Source: Bradyrhizobium barranii subsp. apii
GTDB taxonomy: Bacteria > Pseudomonadota > Alphaproteobacteria > Rhizobiales > Xanthobacteraceae
Assembly (NCBI RefSeq): GCF_011516635.5
Contig: NZ_CP096255.1
Coordinates: 8,195,501 to 8,259,500 of the forward strand
DNA length: 64,000 bases
Direction: 5' to 3'
Under the pieces are notes generated by a model. It had not been told where the DNA came from, did no database searches, and worked only from the letters and a program-made list of their open reading frames with translations. Both the position numbers and the translations under genes were made by a program. How positions within the stretch are numbered: position 1 is the stretch's first letter; every line of letters begins with the position of its first letter. Shown here piece by piece: positions 53,547-61,720 of the stretch.

Positions 53547-53925
53547 AGCAGCAAGAGTGAGTTCGCAGCCGGCGTTGTGGCTAGGATCAAGAGCCGAGCC
53601 CTTGGTCCAGGCGGAGTTCGCCCCCTCCATCAAGGATTAGGTTGTTGACTCGGGCTTTTGTCAGAATTCGCGGCCTAGTTCACGAGTGGCGGCACGCTAC
53701 CCGAGACAAAAAGCAAGGAGACAGCGGTTGCTGGTGCCAATTGGCAGTCAGCACGATCGCACATCAAGAAGATTGCTTGTTGAAAGATTCAAGCCGCCGA
53801 GGCCTTCAAGGATTCGACTACCAATCGCGAGGAACTTGAGACGCTACCGATTTGCTACGGTACAGGTGCGCCAGATGCTGCGATTGCACTAAATCCGCAT
53901 ATCACATTGATTTCAAACGGCTTTA
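53547..53925. other. 379-bp region without a convincing gene
   Basis: Between the tRNA-Glu fragment and the tRNA-Met gene. A 65-codon frame at 53642-53839 and a 68-codon frame at 53686-53892 overlap each other, with no ribosome site and no familiar sequence. The composition is more AT-rich towards 53900. I see no structured RNA beyond the two tRNAs. Confidence 0.5.
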
Positions 53926-54002
53926 TGGTAGCGGGAGAGGGACTCGAACCCCCGACCCCAGGATTATGATTCCCGTGCTCTAACCAGCTGAGCTACCCCG
54001 CC
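53926..54002 (-). tRNA. tRNA-Met (anticodon CAT)
   Basis: A 77-base cloverleaf on the minus strand. The acceptor GGCGGGG pairs with TCCCGCT, with A and an encoded CCA at 53926-53928. The D arm is GCTCAGCTGGTTAGAGC, the anticodon arm CGGGA-ATCATAA-TCCTG with anticodon CAT, and the T arm GGGGG-TTCGAGT-CCCTC. Elongator tRNA-Met is the best call; a tRNA-Ile with CAT (read as lysidine) is the alternative, but initiator features are absent. Confidence 0.92.
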
Positions 54003-54175
54003 ACAGGGTCGCGAGGGCCGAATAAGGCCGATCTCGCGAACGCGCGGCATATAAGGAAGGGGGCGGCGGGCTGTCAATCCGCCTTCGCTAAAGCTTTGGC
54101 GGGACAAGGCCGTTTGTGCCGAATTTGGCACCAGAATCCGCAATTTTTCGGCACCGGACTCGTGGAGAGTCCCGC

Positions 54176-54233
54176 TCACCCGGATCGCATCTTCGATGCG
54201 CTCCGGCCTCTCCCCGCAAGCGGGGAGAGGCGA
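54176..54233. repeat. short palindromic repeat, family E (copy 2)
   Basis: CTCACCCGGATCGC, then GCATCTTCGATGC and CTCTCCCCGCAAGCGGGGAG. It matches 21851-21903 in layout and sequence and sits just past the stop of the minus-strand gene at 54247. Confidence 0.75.
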
Positions 54234-54246
54234 AGGAAGAATCAGC

Positions 54247-54609
54247 CTATTTCGGCCTGACCGTCGGGTCGCCGCCGGGGCTGCCGGGGGGCGGGATGAC
54301 CGGCATGGCACCGTCCGTAGAGGGGGCCGGAGCGTGCATGTCGGGGTCGATGCCGGAGGGCGGGCAGAGCACGCCGTCGGATTTGGCCAGTTTGTCGCCG
54401 AGCGGTTCCCGGGACTGGCCGGTGGTGGTGCCGTCGGGCGTGGTGGCGCGGTTCGGGCGGTCCTGCGGCATGCAATTGGCGGCGTGCTGGGCCGATGGCG
54501 GCGCGGTCGCTTGCGGCGGCGTTGCAGGTCGCGGCGGGGCCTGCGCGATCGCGGCGCCTGAGGCGGCGATCAGGAGGCTGGCCAGAATGATGTTTGATGT
54601 CGTGCGCAT
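54247..54609 (-). CDS. small exported Pro-rich protein, 120 aa
   Basis: The signal peptide is IILASLLIAASGAAIAQA. The mature part is proline-rich and low in complexity (PPRPATPPQATAPPSAQHAA) with two Cys (AANCMPQ, GVLCPPS) and a Pro/Gly tail (PPPGSPGGDPTVRPK). The ATG at 54609 is the start that gives a proper signal peptide. Small periplasmic proteins of this type are common in bradyrhizobia. No domain recognised. Confidence 0.7.
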   Translation of the reverse strand: MRTTSNIILASLLIAASGAAIAQAPPRPATPPQATAPPSAQHAANCMPQDRPNRATTPDGTTTGQSREPLGDKLAKSDGVLCPPSGIDPDMHAPAPSTDGAMPVIPPPGSPGGDPTVRPK

Positions 54610-54763
54610 GGGAGGGAAACGTCTCCGGCCATGCGGAGGTTCCGGCCGACGCACGGCGAATTGAAGCGCGGGAAATTGGCTGGCGGTTTCCTCGCGGCCG
54701 ATCCTTCGAGACGCCTTGCGCGGCAACAGTGCTGGCCGACGGCGCGATCCCGGCAAATCGCTC

Positions 54764-55402
54764 TCACGATTTGACGTAGCGGATCAGCGAGAAGTGCCCC
54801 ATCGGCGGCATCGGACGGCGCTCGGCGAGCGTGACGCCGCGGTGCCTGGCGGCCCAGTTGACGAGGCGGTCCCACGGGAATTCCGGGCGCCAGCCGAGGC
54901 GGCGGGCGATGGGCGCGAAGGCGAGCTCGAACAGCTTGCGCGGGCCGCGCTCGGCGCCGATGTGGTTGACCAGGATCAGCTCGCCGCCGGGCTTGAGCAC
55001 GCGTACGAACTCGTCGAGCGTACCTTCGGGATCGGGCACGGCGGTGATGACATATTGCGCGACCACCGCATCGAAAAAGTTTTCGGGGAAGGCGAGATTC
55101 TTCGCGTCCATCACCGAGAGCACTTCGACATTGCTAAGCCGCAGCGCGCGCACGCGCGCCTGCGCCTTGCGCAGCATCGGCTCGGAGATGTCGACGCCGC
55201 AAATCTTCGTGGTGCGCGAATAATCGGAGAGTGAAAGCCCGGTGCCGACGCCGACGTCGAGGATGCGGCCGCCGATGCGGTCGGCCTCCGCGATGGTCGA
55301 CTGCCGTCCGGCGTCAAAGACCTTGCCGAACACGAGATCGTAGACCGGCGCCCAGCGGCCATAGGCCTTCTCGACCCCGGCCCGCGAGATGTCTGCTGCC
55401 AT
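54764..55402 (-). CDS. class I SAM-dependent methyltransferase, possibly phospholipid N-methyltransferase
   Basis: A 212-residue enzyme with the UbiE/PmtA-like pattern: VEKAYGRWAPVYDLVFGKVF, motif I GGRILDVGVGTGLSLSDY, VDISEPMLRKAQARV, the motif II region FFDAVVAQYVITAVPDPEGT and LKPGGELILVNHIGAE. It ends with PMPPMGHFSLIRYVKS. Small methyltransferases of this form act on phosphatidylethanolamine to make phosphatidylcholine in alphaproteobacteria. The specificity is inferred from the overall look, not shown. It lies 21 bp downstream of mnmA and is probably cotranscribed with it. Confidence 0.85.
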   Translation of the reverse strand: MAADISRAGVEKAYGRWAPVYDLVFGKVFDAGRQSTIAEADRIGGRILDVGVGTGLSLSDYSRTTKICGVDISEPMLRKAQARVRALRLSNVEVLSVMDAKNLAFPENFFDAVVAQYVITAVPDPEGTLDEFVRVLKPGGELILVNHIGAERGPRKLFELAFAPIARRLGWRPEFPWDRLVNWAARHRGVTLAERRPMPPMGHFSLIRYVKS

Positions 55403-55423
55403 GCCCCCTGCCCCGGAAATTTT

Positions 55424-56605
55424 CTAGCCGCGTACCGCTTCCACCAGCGGCCTCGCAGTGCTCGTTGCGACTTTCGCGGCGGCGCTCTGGATGAAGCCGC
55501 CACCGAGCACGCGTGCCTGCCCCGAGGGCGCGTCGTAGAACACGCAGGCCTGGCCGGGCGAGACGCCCTCCTCGCCGGCGACGAGCTCGACTTCGTAATG
55601 GCCGTTGCCGCCGCGCAGCCAGGCCGGCTGCGGGCTGCGGGTCGAGCGGACGCGCACGAACATCTCGAGGCCGGCGCCGATGGCGCGGTCGATGTCGCCG
55701 TCGCCGATCCAGTTGACGTCGCGCAGCACGATGCGGTGCATCTTCAGCGCATCGCGCGGGCCGACGACGACGCGGCGGCCCGGAGCATCCAGCCGCACCA
55801 CGAACAGCGGTGCGTGAGCGGCAATGCCGAGGCCGCGGCGCTGGCCGACGGTGAAATTGGCGATGCCGTTGTGCCGGCCGAGCACGCGGCCGTCGAGATC
55901 GACGATGTCGCCGGGGTCCATCGCGTTCGGACGCAGGCGAGTGATGATGTCGGTATAGCGGCCGGTCGGCACGAAGCAGATGTCCTGGCTGTCGTGCTTG
56001 TCGGCGACCGCGAGACCGAAGCGGCGCGCGAGCTCGCGCGTTTCGGGCTTGGTCATGTCGCCGAGCGGGAAGCGCAGGAAGTCGAGCTGCTCCTGCGTGG
56101 TCGCGAACAGGAAGTAGCTCTGGTCGCGGTCGCTGTCGGCGGCGCAGACCAGCGCGCGCGAGCCGTCGTTGCGGCGGCGCGAGGCGACGTAGTGGCCGGT
56201 GGCGAGCGCCTGGGCGCCGAGCTCGCGCGCGGTCTTCAGGAGGTCGCGGAACTTGACCGAGCGATTGCACTCGATGCACGGCACCGGCGTCTCGCCGAGC
56301 GCGTAAGAGTCGGCGAAATTGTCGATGACGGATTCGCGAAAGCGATCCTCGTAGTCGAGCACATAATGGGGAATGCCGAGCTTGGCGGCGACGTCGCGGG
56401 CGTCGTGGATGTCCTGGCCGGCGCAGCAGGCGCCCTTGCGATGGGTCGCCGCGCCATGATCGTAAAGCTGCAGCGTGATGCCGACGACGTCATAGCCCTC
56501 GGCCTTGAGCAGCGCAGCCGTCGTCGAGGAATCGACGCCGCCCGACATGGCAACGACGACCCTGGTGTCCTCAGGACGGCCTTCGAGATCCAGACTGTTC
56601 AGCAT
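55424..56605 (-). CDS. mnmA: tRNA-specific 2-thiouridylase MnmA
   Basis: A 393-residue enzyme that puts sulfur on U34 of tRNA for Lys, Glu and Gln. It has the PP-loop VVVAMSGGVDSSTTAALLKA and the substrate loop TPVPCIECNRSVKFRDLL, holding the catalytic Cys. The second Cys is in DKHDSQDICFVPTGRYTD. The C-terminal beta barrel has RSTRSPQPAWLRGGNGHYEV and PGQACVFYDAPSGQARVLGG. Length is normal for alphaproteobacteria. The start is the ATG at 56605. The gene diverges from fliK. Confidence 0.96.
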   Translation of the reverse strand: MLNSLDLEGRPEDTRVVVAMSGGVDSSTTAALLKAEGYDVVGITLQLYDHGAATHRKGACCAGQDIHDARDVAAKLGIPHYVLDYEDRFRESVIDNFADSYALGETPVPCIECNRSVKFRDLLKTARELGAQALATGHYVASRRRNDGSRALVCAADSDRDQSYFLFATTQEQLDFLRFPLGDMTKPETRELARRFGLAVADKHDSQDICFVPTGRYTDIITRLRPNAMDPGDIVDLDGRVLGRHNGIANFTVGQRRGLGIAAHAPLFVVRLDAPGRRVVVGPRDALKMHRIVLRDVNWIGDGDIDRAIGAGLEMFVRVRSTRSPQPAWLRGGNGHYEVELVAGEEGVSPGQACVFYDAPSGQARVLGGGFIQSAAAKVATSTARPLVEAVRG

Positions 56606-56909
56606 GGGCCTTAAAGCGTTGTGACGGCGGCGTTCGCGATCCGCGATGACTTGGACATTTCGGCTTCCGGCGGGACATCGACGCTCCCCGGGAACTTTGG
56701 TTCCCCTGGGGGCACGACTGCCCGGTCGAAAGCGGCTGAGAGCAGCTCTTTAATATAGGCGCCATTCCGGTGAAGCAATCACGCGGGCGGCCGCTTAGGG
56801 CAATTCTTGCCGGGGAGGCAGAAATGGCGGGGCTTTGGCGCCCCTCGCGGCGGGGGCATGAATCAATCAAATAATTGATTTTGCTTGGTAAAATAATTCG
56901 TCAGGGAGC

Positions 56910-56925
56910 TGGCCCGCTCCTTGCT
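56910..56925 (+). promoter_or_regulatory. sigma-54 (-24/-12) promoter upstream of fliK
   Basis: TGGCCCGCTCCTTGCT has GG and GC exactly ten bases apart and fits TGGCAC-N5-TTGCW with one mismatch (C for A). It lies 36 bases before the GTG start of fliK. FlbD, encoded at the end of the window, is the expected activator of this class of promoter. The rest of the 355-bp gap between mnmA and fliK shows no gene; it contains an AT-rich stretch (ATCAATCAAATAATTGATTT) near 56862. Confidence 0.75.
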
Positions 56926-56960
56926 ACCTCTATGCCGAAGATGTTTCCAAGAGGTTTTCC

Positions 56961-58535
56961 GTGGTCGGTCGGGCGTCAGACGTAGCAGCCAGCGTGCAAG
57001 TCCAGAGCGCGCAGCAAAAGCCTGCCCGGTCGCAGAGCTCCAAGGACACGTCCAGCAACGACTCCTTCGGCTCGCTGGTCGACAGCAACACCCAGGCGAT
57101 CAGCAACAACGCGCCGTCGCAGGACACCGCGCCGCGGCGGACCGAGTCGTCGTCATCCGCCCCGGACAAGGGCCCGCGCGATACCGCCGCGACCGACCAG
57201 CCCTCGCAAAGCAATGCGAACGACGACACCGACACATCGGCCCCCACCGCGAACGACGCCACGGCCGATGCGGCCAAGCCGACCAAGGACAAGTCCGAGG
57301 CCTCCGACGCCAAATCGTCGGATAAAGCCGACGGCACCAAGGGCGACAAGACCGACGGCACCGTTGCCGCCACCGCCGATGCCGCCGTGCAGCCCGACGC
57401 GGCGCAGGTCGCCGTGCCCGATCCGAACGCCATCCTGGTGGCCCCGCCCGTGGTGCCGGTCGATCCGAACGCGGCCGCGAGCCAGGCCAGCGATGCCGCC
57501 GCCTCGCCGCTGACGATTGCGGCTGCCGGCATCGCCGCCAGCGCCTCGACCGCAGCGCAGATCGCGGGCGGCAAGACCGATGCCGCCACGGCGAGCGACA
57601 AGGGCGCCAAGACCGCGGGTGCCAAGGTCGATGCCGACACCACGACAACGCTGGGCCATGCCGCCACCGGCGCGACCGACGGCACCGCGACCGATGCCAA
57701 GACCAATGGCGGCCTGGTCGCCGCCGTCGACCAGGGCACGCCGAAGCCTTCGTTCAAGGCCGTCGCGACCGCGCAACGCGAGAGCGACGTCTCCAATATC
57801 GGCCAGGACGCGGGCAAGGCGAACGCCACGCAAACCGCGGCGACCGCCAACGCCGCGCATGCGCAAGCCGCCAAGCCGCAGGCCGATTCCGCTGCGACTG
57901 ATGCGAAGGCCGATGCGAAAGCCGGCGCCACTGACGCAACCCCCACTGCCGCGAACACGCACGCGCATGCGGGCACGCAGGCCGCCGTGCCCACGACCGA
58001 CACCAGCGCGCAGGCGGCTTCCGCCATACAGGCGCCGGTGACCAATACGACCTCGGCCGCGACAGCTTCGACCGCAACGCTGACCGCGACGGCGGCCAAC
58101 ACGAATGCCGTGCCGATCAGCGGCGTGCCGGTCGAGATCGCCGCTGCCGCGCGCGCCGGCAAGACGCGGTTCGACATCAGCCTCGATCCGATCGACCTCG
58201 GCCGCATCGACGTCCGCATCAACGTCGACCGCAACGGCCAGGTCACCTCGCATCTCACCGTCGAGAAGCCGGAGACGTTGCAGATGCTGCGGCAGGACGC
58301 GCCGCAATTGCAGCGCGCGCTCGACGATGCCGGCCTCAAGACCGGCAGCAACGGGCTGTCCTTCAGCCTGCGCGACCAGAATTCATCGGGCCAGAATTCC
58401 GGCCAGAACAACGACAATGGCGGCAATGCCCGCCGGCTGATCGTCAGCGAAGACGACACCGTTGCTGCGGCGCCCGTCGGGCGCGGCTACGGCCGCATGC
58501 TCGGATCGAGCAGCGGCGTCGACATCAGAGTGTGA
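56961..58535 (+). CDS. fliK: flagellar hook-length control protein FliK
   Basis: A 524-residue protein starting at GTG (56961) with GAGG six bases upstream. The first 370 residues are low-complexity and rich in Ala, Asp, Thr and Lys (ATDAKADAKAGATDATPT), as expected of the extended ruler part. The conserved C-terminal domain is FDISLDPIDLGRIDVRINVD, GQVTSHLTVEKPETLQMLRQ, LQRALDDAGLKTGSNGLSFS. FliK sets hook length and switches the export specificity. It is followed by flgD after 13 bp and preceded by a sigma-54 promoter. Confidence 0.9.
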   Translation: MVGRASDVAASVQVQSAQQKPARSQSSKDTSSNDSFGSLVDSNTQAISNNAPSQDTAPRRTESSSSAPDKGPRDTAATDQPSQSNANDDTDTSAPTANDATADAAKPTKDKSEASDAKSSDKADGTKGDKTDGTVAATADAAVQPDAAQVAVPDPNAILVAPPVVPVDPNAAASQASDAAASPLTIAAAGIAASASTAAQIAGGKTDAATASDKGAKTAGAKVDADTTTTLGHAATGATDGTATDAKTNGGLVAAVDQGTPKPSFKAVATAQRESDVSNIGQDAGKANATQTAATANAAHAQAAKPQADSAATDAKADAKAGATDATPTAANTHAHAGTQAAVPTTDTSAQAASAIQAPVTNTTSAATASTATLTATAANTNAVPISGVPVEIAAAARAGKTRFDISLDPIDLGRIDVRINVDRNGQVTSHLTVEKPETLQMLRQDAPQLQRALDDAGLKTGSNGLSFSLRDQNSSGQNSGQNNDNGGNARRLIVSEDDTVAAAPVGRGYGRMLGSSSGVDIRV

Positions 58536-58548
58536 GGAGTATTCGAAC

Positions 58549-59256
58549 ATGACCACCACGAATGCCGCCACCGCCCCGACGCCCGTCTCCGGGACCACCG
58601 ACGTCCCGAAGTCGTCCTCGTCGAACTCGCTGAGCTCGAGCACGGGATCGACGCTGGCCGGCAACTTCCAGACCTTCCTGACGCTGCTGACGACGCAGCT
58701 GCAGAACCAGAACCCGCTCGATCCGCTCGACACCAACCAGTTTACCCAGCAGCTGGTGCAGTTCGCCGGCGTCGAGCAGCAGCTCAAGACCAACGATTCA
58801 CTGTCCCAGCTCGTCACCCTGCAGCAGACTACGCAGGCGACCCAGGCACTGGGCTTCGTCGGCAAGACCGCGCTGGTCGACGGCTCGACCGCGACCATGA
58901 CGAACTCGTCGGCGACATGGCATCTCAACGTGCCGACCGACTCCACCGTCGACATCACCGTTGCCAATTCCACCGGCCAGACGGTGTTCACCGGTAAATA
59001 TACCGCCGCTGCCGGCACCAACATTCCCTTCACCTGGAGCGGAATGGGCAATGACGGCACGCAATGGCCGGACGGCAAGTACACGATCACGGCGACGGGT
59101 AAGGACGTGGCGAACAACAATGTCGGCATCGCCGCGCAGGTGCAGGGCGTGGTGTCGTCCGTCGACCTGACCCAGTCGCCGCCGCTGCTCACCATCGACG
59201 GCGCCAGCTACACCCTGAGCCAGGTGAAGAGCATCATCGCCACCAGCAGCAACTAA
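58549..59256 (+). CDS. flgD: flagellar hook assembly protein FlgD
   Basis: A 235-residue hook-capping scaffold. The conserved N-terminal segment is NFQTFLTLLTTQLQNQNPLD, PLDTNQFTQQLVQFAGVEQQ. The middle is a Tudor-like/FnIII-like domain (STVDITVANSTGQTVFTGKY, IPFTWSGMGNDGTQWPDGKY). The start ATG at 58549 has GAGGAG about 11 bases upstream. It is exported through the flagellar apparatus. It forms one transcript with fliK and is separated from sciP by a family C repeat. Confidence 0.95.
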   Translation: MTTTNAATAPTPVSGTTDVPKSSSSNSLSSSTGSTLAGNFQTFLTLLTTQLQNQNPLDPLDTNQFTQQLVQFAGVEQQLKTNDSLSQLVTLQQTTQATQALGFVGKTALVDGSTATMTNSSATWHLNVPTDSTVDITVANSTGQTVFTGKYTAAAGTNIPFTWSGMGNDGTQWPDGKYTITATGKDVANNNVGIAAQVQGVVSSVDLTQSPPLLTIDGASYTLSQVKSIIATSSN

Positions 59257-59299
59257 AGGCGCGCGCCTCGCCGCACACGAGATGTGATCCCCGCGAACT

Positions 59300-59419
59300 C
59301 AGGGGATCCATAACCACAGGACGTCGTTTTCGCGTGAGACCGTAACCCCGAGTCGTCGTCAAATTACTCCCTGGGGTTATGGGTCCCGGGCTCGCGCTAC
59401 GCGCGCCCCGGGACGACAG
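59300..59419. repeat. long interrupted palindrome, family C (copy 2)
   Basis: It has GGATCCATAACCACAGG at the left, CTGGGGTTATGGGTCCCGGG in the middle to right and CCCCGGGACGACAG at the end, matching 13769-13916 in order. It lies between flgD and sciP and may separate their transcripts. Confidence 0.8.
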
Positions 59420-59443
59420 TTGGGGCTTCGCTGGCTCCATTCG

Positions 59444-59459
59444 TTAGTAAAGTATTTAC
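59444..59459. promoter_or_regulatory. weak CtrA-like box upstream of sciP
   Basis: TTAGTAAAGTATTTAC has the spacing of TTAA-N7-TTAA with two changed bases. It lies 170 bp before sciP. In Caulobacter sciP is itself under cell-cycle control, so the site is worth noting, but the match is poor. Confidence 0.25.
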
Positions 59460-59628
59460 GAAGACCCCGCTCGGACGGCTCGGATCATGGTGTCCAGCCC
59501 TCCGGGCCGGCTGTGTTCCAGCCATTTTCAACGAGAATTGTATTGAAGCCTTAGGCTTAGCGGATTTTTAAGCCCGCACGCGTAGGGTTACGGCGTGAGT
59601 TCAGTGGTTGAGAGTTTGTGAGTACGCC

Positions 59629-59904
59629 ATGACAGAACCCCATCGCCCGAGGGTAAAATACGTCATCGGGCCGGACGGCAGTCCGCTGACGATCGCAGAT
59701 CTGCCCGCACCCGGCACCAAACGCTGGGTCATCCGCCGCAAGGCCGAAGTCGTCGCCGCTGTGCGTGGCGGACTTCTCTCCCTCGAGGAGGCCTGCAGCC
59801 GTTATACCCTGACGGTCGACGAATTCCTCTCCTGGCAGTTTTCCATCGACCAGCACGGTCTCGCGGGTCTTCGCACCACCCGCATCCAGCAATATCGCCA
59901 GTAA
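59629..59904 (+). CDS. sciP: CtrA inhibitor SciP (DUF1153)
   Basis: A 91-residue protein with the DUF1153/SciP sequence: RVKYVIGPDGSPLTIADLPA, PGTKRWVIRRKAEVVAAVRG, LLSLEEACSRYTLTVDEFLS. The helix-turn-helix-like core covers nearly the whole length. In Caulobacter SciP binds CtrA and keeps it from recruiting RNA polymerase, so CtrA-driven genes are off. It starts at the ATG at 59629. It is followed by a strong terminator and then, 188 bp after its stop, fliF, whose upstream DNA has a CtrA-like box. Confidence 0.93.
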   Translation: MTEPHRPRVKYVIGPDGSPLTIADLPAPGTKRWVIRRKAEVVAAVRGGLLSLEEACSRYTLTVDEFLSWQFSIDQHGLAGLRTTRIQQYRQ

Positions 59905-59932
59905 GCGATCCGGAAATCTGCAGCTTTTGACG

Positions 59933-59967
59933 AAAATCGGCCTCGCCCCGCGAGGCCGATTTTTTTC
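59933..59967 (+). terminator. rho-independent terminator after sciP
   Basis: The stem AATCGGCCTCG / CGAGGCCGATT (11 bp, loop CCCCG) is followed by a T-run (ATTTTTTTC). It isolates sciP from the fliF operon. Confidence 0.9.
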
Positions 59968-60001
59968 ATGTTTCCTTTTGGCGCGACTTTTGTCCCAGCT
60001 C

Positions 60002-60019
60002 TTAACCTTCGTTAACCAT
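60002..60019 (+). promoter_or_regulatory. CtrA-like binding box upstream of fliF
   Basis: TTAACCTTCGTTAACCAT contains two TTAA(C) half-sites with a six-base gap and the TTAACCAT form typical of CtrA targets. Canonical spacing is seven. It lies about 75 bases before the fliF start, after the sciP terminator, in the place expected for a CtrA-driven class II flagellar promoter. Confidence 0.6.
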
Positions 60020-60092
60020 ATCGAAACCATCACCTAGGCAATAATTGCCCAGTCGACCGCTCGGTTGCGGGTCGAAGCTACGGGGCGGTTGC

Positions 60093-61703
60093 TTGCAAGG
60101 TCTTGCGGACTTTTTGAAGGGTATCGGCGCCGCCCGGTTCGGGGCGATGATCGCGGTCACCGCCGCGCTCATCGGCTTCTTCGCGTTCGTCATCATGCGC
60201 GTGACCACGCCGCAGATGACGACGCTGTTCACCGACCTCTCGGTCGAGGATTCTTCCGGCATTATCAAGGATTTGGAGCGACAGGGCATCCAGTTCGAGC
60301 TGCGCAATGAAGGCAGCATCATCATGGTGCCCAAGGACAAGGTCACCCGCCTGCGGATGAAGCTCGCCGAGGGCGGCCTGCCCAAGGGCGGCGGCGTCGG
60401 CTACGAAGTGTTCGACAAGTCGGATGCGCTCGGCACCACCTCTTTCGTCCAGAACATCAACCATCTCCGCGCGCTCGAAGGCGAGCTCGCCCGCACCATC
60501 CGCGCCATCGACCGCATCCAGGCCGCCCGCGTCCACCTCGTGCTGCCCGAGCGCCCGCTGTTCTCGCGCGAGGCGCCGGAGCCGTCGGCCTCGATCGTGG
60601 TGCGGGTCCGCGGCTCGCTCGAGGCCCAGCAGATCCGTGCCATCCGCCACCTCGTCGCCTCCGCCGTCAACGGGCTGAAGCCGCAGCGGGTCTCGATCGT
60701 CGACGAGGCCGGCTCGTTGCTCGCCGACGGCGCCGCGACCGATCCGGAGCAGGCGGTCGGCGACGAGCGCCGCACCGCCTTCGAGAAGCGGATCCGCAAG
60801 CAGGTCGAGGACATCGTCTCCTCCGTGGTCGGCTCCGGCCGCGCTCGCGTCCAGCTCTCCGCCGATTTCGACTTCAACAAGATCACCCAGACCTCGGACA
60901 AGTTCGATCCCGAGGGCCGGGTGCTGCGCTCGAGCCAGACCCGGGAAGAGAGCAGCCTCACCGCCGACAACAACGGCCAGGTCACCGTCAACAACGAGCT
61001 GCCCGGCAGCCAGCAGAACAGCGGTCCCACGGCGAAGGACCAGAGCAAGAAGACCGAAGAGACCAACAATTACGAGATCTCCCGCACCACCAAGACCGAG
61101 GTGACCGAGGCCGGCCGGGTCAACCGCATCTCGGTCGCAGTGCTGGTCGACGGCATCTATTCCAAGAACGACAAGGGCGAGCTCGCCTACACGGACCGCA
61201 CCAAGGAACAGCTCGACCGCATCGCCACCCTGGTGCGCTCGGCGATCGGCTTCGACCAGAAGCGCGGCGACCAGGTCGAGGTCGTCAACCTGCGCTTTGC
61301 CGACGCCCCCTCCACCGCCCCGATCGCCGAGCCCTCCGGTTTCCTTGGCATGCTGCAGTTCACCAAGGACGACGTCATGTACTTCGTCGAGCTCGGCGTG
61401 ATGATGCTGCTCGGCCTGGTCGTGCTGTTCCTGGTGATCCGCCCGCTGGTCAAGCGCATCCTCGCCTCCGAGGAGGTCGCCGCCGCCATCTCCGGCGCCC
61501 TCGCCGGCCCCGCCGCTTCGGAGGAGGCCGCGCCTGCCGGGCAGGCGCTGCTGCCGGGCGGCGCCGCGAGCGCGATCGACGTCGCCACCATTCAGGGCCA
61601 GGTCCATGCCCAGTCCGTTCATCGCGTCGGCGAGCTCGCCGAGCGCAACCCCAACGAAACCGTCGCCATCATCCGCCAATGGCTGACCGAACCCGCGAAA
61701 TAA
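60093..61703 (+). CDS. fliF: flagellar MS-ring protein FliF
   Basis: A 536-residue protein. The first membrane helix is AMIAVTAALIGFFAFVIMRV and the second is VELGVMMLLGLVVLFLVIRP. Between them are the YscJ/FliF ring motifs (TTLFTDLSVEDSSGIIKDLE, RLRMKLAEGGLPKGGGVGYE, RVHLVLPERPLFSREAPEPS, ASIVVRVRG) and the FliF_C region. The C-terminal tail (NPNETVAIIRQWLTEPAK) is the FliG-binding part. The TTG at 60093 (read as Met, then QGLADFLKG) is preferred; the frame is open upstream to a TTG at 60045. First gene of fliF-fliG-fliH-fliN-flbD. Confidence 0.95.
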   Translation: MQGLADFLKGIGAARFGAMIAVTAALIGFFAFVIMRVTTPQMTTLFTDLSVEDSSGIIKDLERQGIQFELRNEGSIIMVPKDKVTRLRMKLAEGGLPKGGGVGYEVFDKSDALGTTSFVQNINHLRALEGELARTIRAIDRIQAARVHLVLPERPLFSREAPEPSASIVVRVRGSLEAQQIRAIRHLVASAVNGLKPQRVSIVDEAGSLLADGAATDPEQAVGDERRTAFEKRIRKQVEDIVSSVVGSGRARVQLSADFDFNKITQTSDKFDPEGRVLRSSQTREESSLTADNNGQVTVNNELPGSQQNSGPTAKDQSKKTEETNNYEISRTTKTEVTEAGRVNRISVAVLVDGIYSKNDKGELAYTDRTKEQLDRIATLVRSAIGFDQKRGDQVEVVNLRFADAPSTAPIAEPSGFLGMLQFTKDDVMYFVELGVMMLLGLVVLFLVIRPLVKRILASEEVAAAISGALAGPAASEEAAPAGQALLPGGAASAIDVATIQGQVHAQSVHRVGELAERNPNETVAIIRQWLTEPAK

Positions 61704-61720
61704 TCGAGAAGTGAACTGAC

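Noticed and set aside
53508..53640. Possible 3' part of a permuted (two-piece) tmRNA, because of the T arm and CCA end
   Set aside because: The arm upstream of the T arm is an ordinary seven-base anticodon loop with CTC and a five-base stem, so tRNA-Glu explains it better; no tag-peptide reading frame follows.
53642..53892. Two overlapping short frames between the tRNA remnants
   Set aside because: They overlap in different frames, have no ribosome site and show no domain.
53926..54002. tRNA-Ile with anticodon CAT instead of tRNA-Met
   Set aside because: Not strictly excluded, but the acceptor stem and anticodon stem look like elongator tRNA-Met; an identity-element analysis would decide.
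57600..58100. Possible frameshift or repeat expansion in the low-complexity part of fliK
   Set aside because: The frame is continuous into the conserved C-terminal domain; Ala/Asp/Thr-rich sequence is normal for FliK.
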